From assembly GCA_051954955.1 (NCBI GenBank), contig JBQCHF010000078.1, positions 1 through 10,071 on the forward strand: a stretch of 10,071 bases of DNA, in the 5' to 3' direction. This document shows, piece by piece, positions 1 to 6,448 of the stretch; the stretch's first letter is position 1, and each line of letters opens with the position of its first letter. The DNA is from JBQCHF01 sp051954955. Lineage in GTDB: Bacteria > Actinomycetota > Actinomycetes > Motilibacterales > Motilibacteraceae. The translations under genes were made by a program, and so were the position numbers. The notes under the pieces are model-generated. The model was not told where the DNA came from, did no database searches, and worked only from the letters and a program-made list of their open reading frames with translations.

Positions 1-50
1 GGGGGGGGCGGGGGGGGTGGGGGGGGGTGGCGGGGGGGGGGGGGGGTGGC
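1..50. repeat. Poly-G / G-rich low-complexity tract at window edge
   Basis: The first 50 bases are almost only G, broken by single C or T bases (runs of 7 to 14 Gs). Composition changes abruptly to mixed sequence at about 51. Such a tract could form G-quadruplexes, but at the very edge of a window it more likely reflects a contig end with homopolymer or low-signal base-calling error. No coding potential is credible here. Confidence 0.85.
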
Positions 51-290
51 TATCCGGTTTGTGTGGCCCACCCAGCCCCCCGTTTTCGCTGGGGTGCACC
101 ACCGCTATGCATCTATGCCTATGGGTGTGACACCCATGTGATCCGCTTCGCCGCCGAAGGACCGGCAGCCGGCAGCGCGACCGGGCCCCCCGCCCGCTGC
201 CGCCGTCACCAGCGCCGTTGCCCGTGCCAGGCAAGGCCGCCGGCCGGAGGCGGACAGATCGACCACCCAGCGGCCCGATCGACCCGGACG
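51..290. other. Noncoding region downstream of the NHL-repeat gene
   Basis: No gene is supported in these 240 bases. Visible structures are: a bulged hairpin at 69-96 (CACCCAGC pairing with GCTGGGGTG around an 11-base loop); two tandem 8-base units, CTATGCAT and CTATGCCT, at 105-120; and the 17-base palindrome at 121-137 (separate entry). GATCGACC occurs twice, near 258 and 277. The stretch at about 100-150 is less GC-rich than its surroundings, which suits a regulatory region. Any gene it controls would have to lie beyond the left edge. No T-rich terminator is seen for the gene ending at 291. Confidence 0.5.
121..137. promoter_or_regulatory. Perfect operator-like palindrome
   Basis: ATGGGTGT-G-ACACCCAT is a perfect inverted repeat with 8-base arms around one central base, the usual architecture of a site for a dimeric repressor. 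Immediately left of it are the tandem CTATGC units. On the minus strand these give -10-like hexamers (TAGATG, complement of 111-116), so the palindrome could sit in the -35 zone of a leftward promoter. I cannot match it to a named regulator. No gene it would regulate is visible, because the leftward direction runs off the window within 120 bases. Confidence 0.4.
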
Positions 291-2135
291 TCACCCGTGC
301 AGCACCAACGACAACCGAGAATCCCCGCCCGCCACCACCCGCACCGGCACCCCCCAGTCCTGCTGGTGCACGTGGCACGCCGGGAACTCGATCTCCGCGT
401 CGTCGTCGCACGAGGCTGCCCGCACCGACACGTGCAGCACGCCCTCCGACACCGCGTCTGAGAGGAGCAGCGACCGCTCCAGCTCCGGCCCGGAACCGGC
501 ACCGGCGAGCAGCAGCTCCGGCGGCGAGGACGAGACCACCACGTGCGTCGACGGCCCGTAGCGGTCGTCGAGCTTCTGGCCGGCCGGTGGGACGAACACG
601 ACCTCGAGCGCGAGCGGGCCGGGCGCGACGTCGGTGGGCGGGCGCTGGGTGCGGAAGGCCTCGCCATCGACCCGGGTCGCCTCCTCAGGCAGCACGATGC
701 GCACCAGCCGGTGCGCGGCCGACTCGACGACGAGCAGGTCGCCGTCGACGACCACCGCGTCGCTGGGCTCGGCCAGCCCGGTGGCGAGGGTGGACACCTC
801 GTCGCTGGCCGGGTCGTAGCGGCGCACCGCGCCGTTGTAGGTGTCGCTCACCGCCACGCTGCCGTCGGGCAGCACGGTGACGCCCAGCGGGTGCTGCAGC
901 AGCGCCTTCTCCGCCGGGCCGTCCACGTGGCCGAAGTCGAACAGCCCCTTGCCGACCTCGGTGTGCACGACGCCGTTGGTGATCCGGCGCAGCGACGACG
1001 TCTCCGAGTCGGCGATCCACAGCGTCTGCCCGTCCGGCGAGGCGGCCAGCCCGGAGGTCTGCGCGAACCAGGCATCGGCGGCGTCGCCGTCCACGAGGCC
1101 CTCGTTGGTCGTGCCGGCCCAGACGGCGAGCGCCGGGGTCACCGGGTCGAACCGCCACAGCTGGTGGATGCCGGCCATGGCGACGACCACCTCGTCCAGC
1201 GCCGGGAACCAGGCGACGTCCCACGGGGTGGAGAGCGGCGTGAGCGGGTCTGTGCCCGAGGGCGTGGGGTCGCCCTGCATCCACTGCCGTCCGGTGCCGG
1301 CCACGGTGCGGACCTCGCCGGTGGCGAGCACCAGCCCGCGCAGCGCGTGGTTCACGCTGTCGGCCACCACGACGTCGTAGCCGACCCGCGCGCGCACCTC
1401 GTCGGGCAGCAGACACAGCCCCTGCGGCTCGGAGAACTGCGCCGTCTCAGCGGCGCCGTCGGTCAGCCCCCGCTCTCCGGTGCCGATCCGGCGCAGCACG
1501 CTCTCGCCGTCCTCGGCGAGCTCGACCAGGCTGTGGTGCTTGGTGTCCGACACCAGGTAGGAGCCGCCGGGGAGCGCGATCACCTTGCCGGGGAAGCGCA
1601 GCTCGGTGGGCGCCGGCGGTGGCGGTACGTAGGGGCCGTCGCCGCGGTGCAGCGTGCCCTTGGCCTCGTGCTCGGCGACCAGCTCCTCCAGCAGGGCCTC
1701 GAGGTTGTGCGCGTGCCCCTCGCCGGACATCTGCGCGACGACGTAGCCCTCCGGGTCGACCACGACCAGCGTCGGCCAGGCGCGCACGGCGTAGGCCTTC
1801 CAGGTGGTCAGGTCCGGGTCGTCGAGGACAGGGTGGTGCACCTCGTAGCGCTCCACCGCCGCCAGCACGGCGTCGTGGTCGGCCTCGTGCACGAACTTGG
1901 GCGAGTGCACGCCGACAGTGACCAGCACGTCGGCGAAGCGCTCCTCCAGCGGGCGCAGCTCGTCGAGCACGTGCAGGCAGTTCACGCAGCAGAACGTCCA
2001 GAAGTCCAGGAGCACGATCTTGCCGCGCAGCGCCGCGAGGTCGACCGGCTGCCCGCCGGTGCCGATCCAGCCGCCGCGGCCGACCAGCTCGGGGGCGCGG
2101 ACGCGGGCACCACGGCGCAGCGAAGGAGACGTCAT
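291..2135 (-). CDS. Thioredoxin-like / NHL-repeat protein (NHLRC2-like)
   Basis: The protein has 614 residues. An N-terminal thioredoxin-like fold (about 1-160) carries the motif FWTFCCVNCLHVL with a CxxC at Cys50-Cys53, and a typical cis-proline site, AWPTLVVV, at Pro121. NHL-type beta-propeller blades follow (about 178-525), seen as repeated phrases such as GSYLVSDTKHHSLVEL, VVVADSVNHALRGL, LWIADSETSSLRRI and VAVSDTYNGAVRRY. A beta-rich C-terminal domain of about 85 residues ends it. This order and the CCxNC motif match animal NHLRC2 and its bacterial homologues. A redox role is plausible, but the substrate is unknown. No signal peptide is seen, so it is probably cytoplasmic. The chosen ATG has a GGGAG ribosome site ten bases upstream (2146-2150) and starts just before the thioredoxin fold. 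The frame stays open further upstream, but that part overlaps other genes and lacks domain character. It is divergent from the TfoX-like gene across 57 bases. Confidence 0.93.
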   Translation of the reverse strand: MTSPSLRRGARVRAPELVGRGGWIGTGGQPVDLAALRGKIVLLDFWTFCCVNCLHVLDELRPLEERFADVLVTVGVHSPKFVHEADHDAVLAAVERYEVHHPVLDDPDLTTWKAYAVRAWPTLVVVDPEGYVVAQMSGEGHAHNLEALLEELVAEHEAKGTLHRGDGPYVPPPPAPTELRFPGKVIALPGGSYLVSDTKHHSLVELAEDGESVLRRIGTGERGLTDGAAETAQFSEPQGLCLLPDEVRARVGYDVVVADSVNHALRGLVLATGEVRTVAGTGRQWMQGDPTPSGTDPLTPLSTPWDVAWFPALDEVVVAMAGIHQLWRFDPVTPALAVWAGTTNEGLVDGDAADAWFAQTSGLAASPDGQTLWIADSETSSLRRITNGVVHTEVGKGLFDFGHVDGPAEKALLQHPLGVTVLPDGSVAVSDTYNGAVRRYDPASDEVSTLATGLAEPSDAVVVDGDLLVVESAAHRLVRIVLPEEATRVDGEAFRTQRPPTDVAPGPLALEVVFVPPAGQKLDDRYGPSTHVVVSSSPPELLLAGAGSGPELERSLLLSDAVSEGVLHVSVRAASCDDDAEIEFPACHVHQQDWGVPVRVVAGGDSRLSLVLHG

Positions 2136-2180
2136 GGCGTCGATTCTCCCAGCCGCATACCAACCCTCTCCGGCCGGCTC

Positions 2181-2186
2181 TACGGT
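2181..2186 (+). promoter_or_regulatory. -10 element of a probable leaderless promoter for the TfoX-like gene
   Basis: TACGGT fits the actinobacterial TANNNT -10 pattern, and its last T lies exactly seven bases before the A of the ATG at 2193. That spacing predicts transcription starting at the start codon. No ribosome binding site precedes the ATG, which agrees with a leaderless mRNA. No good -35 box is present. Confidence 0.4.
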
Positions 2187-2192
2187 GCCGGC

Positions 2193-2531
2193 ATGGCCTA
2201 CGACGTCGATCTGGCAGGACGGCTGCGCCCGCTCGTGGCGGAGGTGGGCCGGAGCGGCGTCGGTCGAGGAGAAGCGGATGTTCGGCGGGCTCGCGTTCCT
2301 GGTGGCGGGAAGCATGGTCGTGGCCGCCAGCGGACGCGGCGGGGCGATGGTGCGGGTGGACCCGGGGAGCGGGAGGCGCTGCTGGCCCGGCCCGGGGTCG
2401 ACGTCGTCGAGATGGGCGGAGGCCGGGAGATGCGCGGCTGGGTTCGGGTGCACACCGACGGTCTCGACGACGACACGCTCCGCGCGTGGGTCCAGCGGGG
2501 CCTCGCGGCAGCCGAGCTGGAGCGGGACTAG
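2193..2531 (+). pseudogene. TfoX N-terminal-domain protein, disrupted by two compensating frameshifts
   Basis: The reading frame from ATG 2193 to TAG 2529-2531 is open (112 codons), but only its ends look like the family: the start MAYDVDLAGRLRPLVAE and the end EALLARPGVDVVEMGGG...REMRGWVRV. The family's hallmark middle, VEEKRMFGGLAFLVAGSM through AMVRVDPGS, is encoded in the +1-shifted frame from 2263 to about 2370. The first shift coincides with a tandem 4-base duplication, GTCG-GTCG (2259-2266); removing one copy gives the expected GVEEKRMFGG. The second needs one base restored in the G-rich stretch 2362-2373. The changes sum to three bases, so no stop appears, but translation would replace about 36 core residues with unrelated sequence. 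It is either a pseudogene or a sequencing error. TfoX N-terminal-domain proteins in actinobacteria are mostly uncharacterised; I do not infer a competence role. Confidence 0.75.
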
Positions 2532-3088
2532 CCCAGCAGCGCCAGGTCGGCCGGGACGAGCGAGAGCACGGTCAGGTCGACGCGCCCGCCGTGCACGTAG
2601 CCGGCGTTGCGCAGCACGCCCTCGGCGGTGAAGCCGGCCTTCTCCGCCACCCGGCGGGAGGCGACGTTGCCGGTGGCCGCCCGGATCTCGACCCGCTCGA
2701 AGCCCTGCTCCAGCAGCGTCCAGCGCGAGAGCACCCGCACCGCCTCGGTCATCACGCCCTGGCCGCGGGCCCACGGCGCGGTCCAGTAACCGATCTCGGT
2801 GGTCAGGCCGCGCCAGTCGGTGTGCTTGAGGTCGATGGCCGCCGCCATCCGCTGGTCCTTCTCCACGCAGAAGACGATCCCGCCACCGCTGCTGCGCGTC
2901 TGCTCGCTGAACTCGGTGACGTAGAACTGCGCCGACTCGAGCGTGTAGGGGTTGGGCAGCGGCAGCCAGGTCTGCGTGACCGGGTCGGTGCACGCGGCGG
3001 CGACGTCGGGGGCGTCGGCGGCGCTGAACGGGCGCAGGAGGACCCCGTCGCCGGGCAGGGTCACGACGGGGAAGGTCGGCTGCTCCAT
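2528..3088 (-). CDS. GNAT family N-acetyltransferase, RimJ/RimL type
   Basis: The protein has 186 residues, normal for this subfamily. The N-terminal LLRPFSAADAPDVAAAC (about 17-33) is the typical RimJ/RimL opening. The acetyl-CoA-binding motif A is GYWTAPWARGQGVMTEAV (about 100-117), with Arg108-Gly-Gln-Gly as the pyrophosphate loop. The closing signature NVASRRVAEKAGFTAEGVLR (141-160) is typical of acetyltransferases acting on protein N-termini or amines. The substrate cannot be read from the sequence. It lies 34 bases downstream of the nitrilase-family gene on the same strand and is probably co-transcribed with it. AGGA nine bases before the ATG (3098-3101) is the likely ribosome site; a GGGAGG one base before the ATG is too close. 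Its TAG overlaps the convergent TfoX-like gene's TAG within a shared CTAG at 2528-2531. Confidence 0.92.
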   Translation of the reverse strand: MEQPTFPVVTLPGDGVLLRPFSAADAPDVAAACTDPVTQTWLPLPNPYTLESAQFYVTEFSEQTRSSGGGIVFCVEKDQRMAAAIDLKHTDWRGLTTEIGYWTAPWARGQGVMTEAVRVLSRWTLLEQGFERVEIRAATGNVASRRVAEKAGFTAEGVLRNAGYVHGGRVDLTVLSLVPADLALLG

Positions 3089-3122
3089 GCCTCCCGATCC
3101 TGGCAGACCGGGCACCCCCGCC

Positions 3123-3935
3123 TCACCCGCCGACGCGCTCCCGGCCCCCCACGGGATTGCCGAGAACCCGGTCCCGCAGCACCGGGAAGCGCTCGCGGGT
3201 CTGCGCCACCTGCGCGAGGTCGACGTCGGCTCGCAGCACCCCGGCGTCGACGCCGGCCTGGGCCAGCACCGCCCCCCACGGATCGACCACCATCGACCGG
3301 CCGGCCATCGCGGTGCCCAGCTGGGTGCCGGAGGTGCCGCAGGCCACGACCAGCAGCTGGTCCTCGATCGCCCGGGCCCGGGTGAGCACCTGCCAGTGCT
3401 CGGCCCGACGCTCGGGCCAGCCGGCCACCAGCAGCAGCAGCTCGGCTCCGCGGTCGACCAGGGCGCGGAACAGCTCGGGGAAGCGCAGGTCGTAGCAGGT
3501 GGCCAGGCCCGTCCGCCCCCACGGCGCGTCCCACACCACCGGCTCCGACCCGGCCGCGAGCAGCGTCGGCTCGCCCTCGTCGAAGCCGAACAGGTGCACC
3601 TTGCGGTAGACCGCCCGGACCTCTCCGTCCGGCCCGACGACCACGGAGGTGTTGAACATGCGGTCGCCGTCGCGCTCGATGAACGAGCCGCAGTGCAGGT
3701 GGGCCCGGGCGTCGCGGGCCGCGGCGGAGAGGGTGCGGACGGTGGGGCCGTCCAGCGGCTCGGCCAGATCCCGCCACAGCGGGTAGCCGAAGGCGCCCTG
3801 CGGCCACAGCTCGGGCAGCACGACGAGGTCGCTGCCGGCCTCACCGCGCACCTGCTCGGCGACGGCGGCCCGCCGCTGGTCGACGGGCACGTCGAGGTCG
3901 ACGTCGAGCTGCAGCACCGAGACGCGCACGGGCAT
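3123..3935 (-). CDS. Carbon-nitrogen hydrolase (nitrilase superfamily)
   Basis: With 270 residues, it is the usual size for the Nit/omega-amidase-like branch. The catalytic triad is visible: Glu42 in VVLPELWPQGAFGYP, Lys112 in YRKVHLFGFDEGEP, and Cys147 in GLATCYDLRFPELFR. The family hydrolyses C-N bonds of amides, N-carbamoyl compounds or nitriles. The short length and the CYDLRFPE motif suggest a small amidase such as an omega-amidase-like enzyme, but the substrate is inference. No signal peptide is seen, so it is cytoplasmic. I give the ATG at 3935, but a GTG two codons later (3929) is a serious alternative. It gives MRVSVLQLDV, the canonical family N-terminus, with GAGG eight bases ahead, whereas the ATG has that GAGG only two bases away. 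It is divergent from the MDMPI-family gene and upstream of the GNAT gene. Confidence 0.92.
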   Translation of the reverse strand: MPVRVSVLQLDVDLDVPVDQRRAAVAEQVRGEAGSDLVVLPELWPQGAFGYPLWRDLAEPLDGPTVRTLSAAARDARAHLHCGSFIERDGDRMFNTSVVVGPDGEVRAVYRKVHLFGFDEGEPTLLAAGSEPVVWDAPWGRTGLATCYDLRFPELFRALVDRGAELLLLVAGWPERRAEHWQVLTRARAIEDQLLVVACGTSGTQLGTAMAGRSMVVDPWGAVLAQAGVDAGVLRADVDLAQVAQTRERFPVLRDRVLGNPVGGRERVGG

Positions 3936-3940
3936 AGCCT
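3935..3940 (+). promoter_or_regulatory. -10 element of a probable leaderless promoter for the MDMPI-family gene
   Basis: TAGCCT matches TANNNT and ends seven bases before the ATG at 3948, predicting a transcript that starts at or next to the start codon. No ribosome site is visible upstream of that ATG. The hexamer's first base is the first base of the divergent nitrilase gene's ATG, so the two start regions overlap. A -35 box is not recognisable. Confidence 0.4.
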
Positions 3941-3947
3941 CGCACGC

Positions 3948-4823
3948 ATGGCGGACGGCGGGTCGAGCAGCGCGGGCACCTTCTCCACCCCGGGCGCCGC
4001 GCAGGCTGCGGCGTCGGCGCTGGCCGAGGCGCGAGCGGCCTGGGAAGGCACCCTGCGCGCCACCCTGGCGCTGGCGCAGAGCTTCACCACCGCCGACTTC
4101 GGCCGGCCCACCGATCTGCCCGGCTGGAGCGTGAAGGACGTCCTCTCGCACCTGGTCGGCTTCGAGCGGCTCAGCCTGGGCGAGGAGCCGCCAGAGCCTG
4201 GCGACCTGTCCGCCGAGCCGCCGCACGTGCGCAACGACCTGGGCCGGCGGGCGGAGGTGGACGTCGAGTTCCGCCGTTCCCGGCCCGGTGAGGACGTCGT
4301 GGCCGAGCTGGCCGCGGTGCTGGACCGGCGGGCGGCCGAGCTGGCCGATCCCGGGCTGCGCCCGGACGACCCGGCGGTCGGCCCGCTCGGCCCCACGACG
4401 CTGCTGGAGCTGGTGGACCTGCGCACCTTCGACGCCTGGATGCACGAGCAGGACCTGCGCCGGGCCGTCGGCCAGCCGGGCGGGCTGGACAGCGCGGCCG
4501 CGCGGGTGACCCGCCGCCGGCTGGCCGCGGCGTTCCCGTTCGTGGTCGGCAAGCGGGCCGAGGCGCAGCCCGGGCAGAGCCTGGCGCTGGAGGTGAGCGG
4601 CGAGCTGTGCGTCAGCAGCCTCGCCGTGGTGGGCCCGGACGGGCGCGCCTCCCTCGCCGACGCCGCCGAGGCGCGCACCGCCTCGGCCACCCTGCGCCTG
4701 CGCTGGCCGGACTACGTGCGCCGCTGCGGCGGGCGGTGCCCCGCCGACGAGGTGGAGGCGTGGTTCGGCGGCGACGTGGACCTCGCCCGGCGGGTGCTGG
4801 AGGCGCTGCCGGTCACCCCGTGA
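3948..4823 (+). CDS. Maleylpyruvate isomerase family mycothiol-dependent enzyme
   Basis: The protein has 291 residues. After a Gly/Ser/Ala-rich stretch (1-22), a DinB-like helical metal-binding domain runs to about 175. The signature LPGWSVKDVLSHLVGFE places the first metal ligand at His68. FDAWMHEQDLRRAVGQPGG supplies Asp162 and His166, matching the Glu-x3-His ligands of mycothiol-dependent maleylpyruvate isomerase, with Asp in place of Glu. The C-terminal part (about 185-291, with SATLRLRWPDYVRRCGG) resembles the SCP2-like domain usual in this family. Members transfer or use mycothiol in detoxification or isomerisation, and the substrate here is unknown. The preceding in-frame region is antisense to the nitrilase gene, so the ATG at 3948 is the sensible start. 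It ends 31 bases before the large palindrome. Confidence 0.88.
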   Translation: MADGGSSSAGTFSTPGAAQAAASALAEARAAWEGTLRATLALAQSFTTADFGRPTDLPGWSVKDVLSHLVGFERLSLGEEPPEPGDLSAEPPHVRNDLGRRAEVDVEFRRSRPGEDVVAELAAVLDRRAAELADPGLRPDDPAVGPLGPTTLLELVDLRTFDAWMHEQDLRRAVGQPGGLDSAAARVTRRRLAAAFPFVVGKRAEAQPGQSLALEVSGELCVSSLAVVGPDGRASLADAAEARTASATLRLRWPDYVRRCGGRCPADEVEAWFGGDVDLARRVLEALPVTP

Positions 4824-4854
4824 CCGCTCGGCGTCCGGTGACCACGCGGGGGTG

Positions 4855-4933
4855 GTTGCTGATCATGCAATTCCTGCGTGTCCCGCTCAGAGCGAGCGGA
4901 CAGTGTTCGCGCAGGAATTGCATGATCAGCAAC
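4855..4933. repeat. 79-base interrupted palindrome with perfect 24-base arms, in a convergent intergenic gap
   Basis: The arms at 4855-4878 and 4910-4933 are exact reverse complements, 24 of 24, containing TGATCATGCAATTCCTGCG and its complement. The spacer holds a second, weaker stem (TGTCCCGCTC at 4879-4888 with GAGCGGACA at 4894-4902, one bulged C, five-base loop), leaving GTGTTCG unpaired on one side. The arms are much richer in A and T than the surrounding genes. It lies 31 bases after the MDMPI-family stop and 22 bases before the E2 stop, so its RNA hairpin could end transcription from both sides. A classic T-tract is lacking; TTCTTGCTTGCTC follows on the plus side only. The exact arms and foreign composition would also fit a dispersed palindromic element (MITE- or REP-like). 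No transposase or clear target duplication is seen. Confidence 0.85.
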
Positions 4934-4955
4934 GGTTCTTGCTTGCTCTCTTGCT

Positions 4956-6419
4956 CTAACCCCAGACCAGCGCGCGCGCCGGGTTCTCCAGGATGGCGGC
5001 GACGTCGGCGAGGAAGCGGGAGCCGAGCTCGCCGTCGATGAGGCGGTGGTCGAAGCTCAGGGCGAGCTGGGTGACCTGGCGGACCTTCACCTTGCCCTTG
5101 TGCACCCACGGCTGCTCGCGCACCGCGCCGAAGGCGAGGATGGCGGACTCGCCGGGGTTGATGATGGGCGTGCCGCTGTCCACCCCGAAGACGCCCACGT
5201 TGGTGATGGTGATGGTGCCCCCGGCCATGTCGGCCGGCTGGGTGCGGCCCTCGCGAGCGGTGGCCACCAGGGCGTCGAAGGCCTCGGCCAGCTGCCGCAG
5301 CGACATCCGGTCGGCGTCCTTGACGTTGGGCACCACCAGGCCGCGCGGCGTGGCCGCGGCGATGCCCAGGTTGACGTAGTTCTTGAGGACGATCTCTGCG
5401 TTGTTCGGGGTCGCCTCGTCCCACGTCGCGTTGACCCCGGGGTTGCGCCGGCAGGCGAGGAGGACCGCCTTGGCCACGAGCAGCAGCGGGCTGACCCGGA
5501 CGCCGGCGAACTCCTTGTCCCGCTTGAGCTCCTCGACCAGCTTCATGGTGCGGGTGACGTCGACGGTCACCCACTCGGTGACGTGCGGGGCGGTGAACGC
5601 GCTGGCCACCATGGCCTGCGCGGTCATCTTGCGCACGCCCTTGACCGGCACCCGCTCCTCGCGCTCCGACGCACTGTAGGAGGACGGCGTGTAGGAGGCA
5701 GCGGGGGCAGCCGTCGCGGCGCCACCTGCGGCCGCCTCGACGTCTGCGCGGGTGACGACGCCGCCGGGGCCGGTGGGCGCGACGGTGGCGAGGTCGACGC
5801 CGAGGTCCTTGGCCAGCTTGCGCACCGGCGGCTTGGCCAGCACGCCGCCGGCCTTGACCGGCTCCTGGGCGACCGGCGACGGCGCGGGCGCGAACGCCGA
5901 GTGCACCGCGTCCTGCGCCACCGCCTCGGCCCGCCCGGCCGGCACCGCCGAACCCTTGCGGGGACGGCGCTTGGCCTCGGTGGTGCGCGGGCCGTAGCCC
6001 ACCAGCACCGAGGTGCGCCCGCCGGGCGCGGGACCGCCGATGAGGCCCGGCTCGACCGCGCCCTCCTCCGGCGGCGCCGGGATGTGCGGCACCATGTTGT
6101 CGACCGGCATGTCGTCGACCGGCGGGGCGACCTCCTGCGCGGGCGCGGCTGCGGCCGGGGCACTGCCCGAGCCGCCCCCGGCGTCGACGCTGATGATCGG
6201 GGTGCCGACGTCGACCGTCGTCCCCTCCTCCACCAGCAGCTCGGCCACCGTGCCCGCGAACGGGCAGGGCAGCTCCACCAGCGACTTGGCGGTCTCGATC
6301 TCGACGATGACGTCGTTCACCTTCACCGTGTCGCCCGGCTTCACCTTCCACGACACGATCTCGGCCTCGGTGAGGCCCTCCCCGACGTCCGGGAGCTTGA
6401 AGTGCTTCAGGTCAGGCAC
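4956..6419 (-). CDS. bkdC: Branched-chain 2-oxoacid dehydrogenase E2, dihydrolipoamide acyltransferase
   Basis: This is the core acyltransferase of the complex: it accepts the acyl group from E1 on its lipoyl arm and passes it to CoA. It has 487 residues. One lipoyl domain (about 1-80) has the lipoylated Lys45 in EIETAKSLVE. An Ala/Pro-rich linker follows, containing VLVGYGPR, then the peripheral-subunit-binding domain (about 194-230, VRKLAKDLGVDLATVAPTGPGG). The catalytic domain (about 250-487) has the active-site motif SFDHRLIDGELG with His458 and Asp462. The start is GTG, supported by AGGAG ten bases ahead (6430-6434). It follows the E1 beta stop by 29 bases, making it the last gene of the operon. 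Its pairing with a separate E1 alpha/E1 beta favours branched-chain over pyruvate dehydrogenase, since actinobacterial pyruvate dehydrogenase normally uses a single-chain AceE. The symbol follows the mycobacterial bkdABC naming. Confidence 0.95.
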   Translation of the reverse strand: MPDLKHFKLPDVGEGLTEAEIVSWKVKPGDTVKVNDVIVEIETAKSLVELPCPFAGTVAELLVEEGTTVDVGTPIISVDAGGGSGSAPAAAAPAQEVAPPVDDMPVDNMVPHIPAPPEEGAVEPGLIGGPAPGGRTSVLVGYGPRTTEAKRRPRKGSAVPAGRAEAVAQDAVHSAFAPAPSPVAQEPVKAGGVLAKPPVRKLAKDLGVDLATVAPTGPGGVVTRADVEAAAGGAATAAPAASYTPSSYSASEREERVPVKGVRKMTAQAMVASAFTAPHVTEWVTVDVTRTMKLVEELKRDKEFAGVRVSPLLLVAKAVLLACRRNPGVNATWDEATPNNAEIVLKNYVNLGIAAATPRGLVVPNVKDADRMSLRQLAEAFDALVATAREGRTQPADMAGGTITITNVGVFGVDSGTPIINPGESAILAFGAVREQPWVHKGKVKVRQVTQLALSFDHRLIDGELGSRFLADVAAILENPARALVWG

Positions 6420-6448
6420 GTCCGTACAACTCCTGAGTCAGGGCGCGG

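Noticed and set aside
69..96. Terminator for the leftward NHL-repeat gene
   Set aside because: The hairpin is bulged, has an 11-base loop, lies almost 200 bases beyond the stop and lacks a T-tract on the minus strand.
2136..2993. In-frame upstream extension of the NHL-repeat gene
   Set aside because: The frame is open, but the extension is antisense to the TfoX-like gene and out of frame with the GNAT gene. The thioredoxin fold starts naturally at the ATG at 2135, which has a ribosome site.
4855..4933. tRNA gene or insertion-sequence end
   Set aside because: The fold is one long hairpin, not a cloverleaf. No transposase, second terminal repeat or evident target duplication accompanies it.
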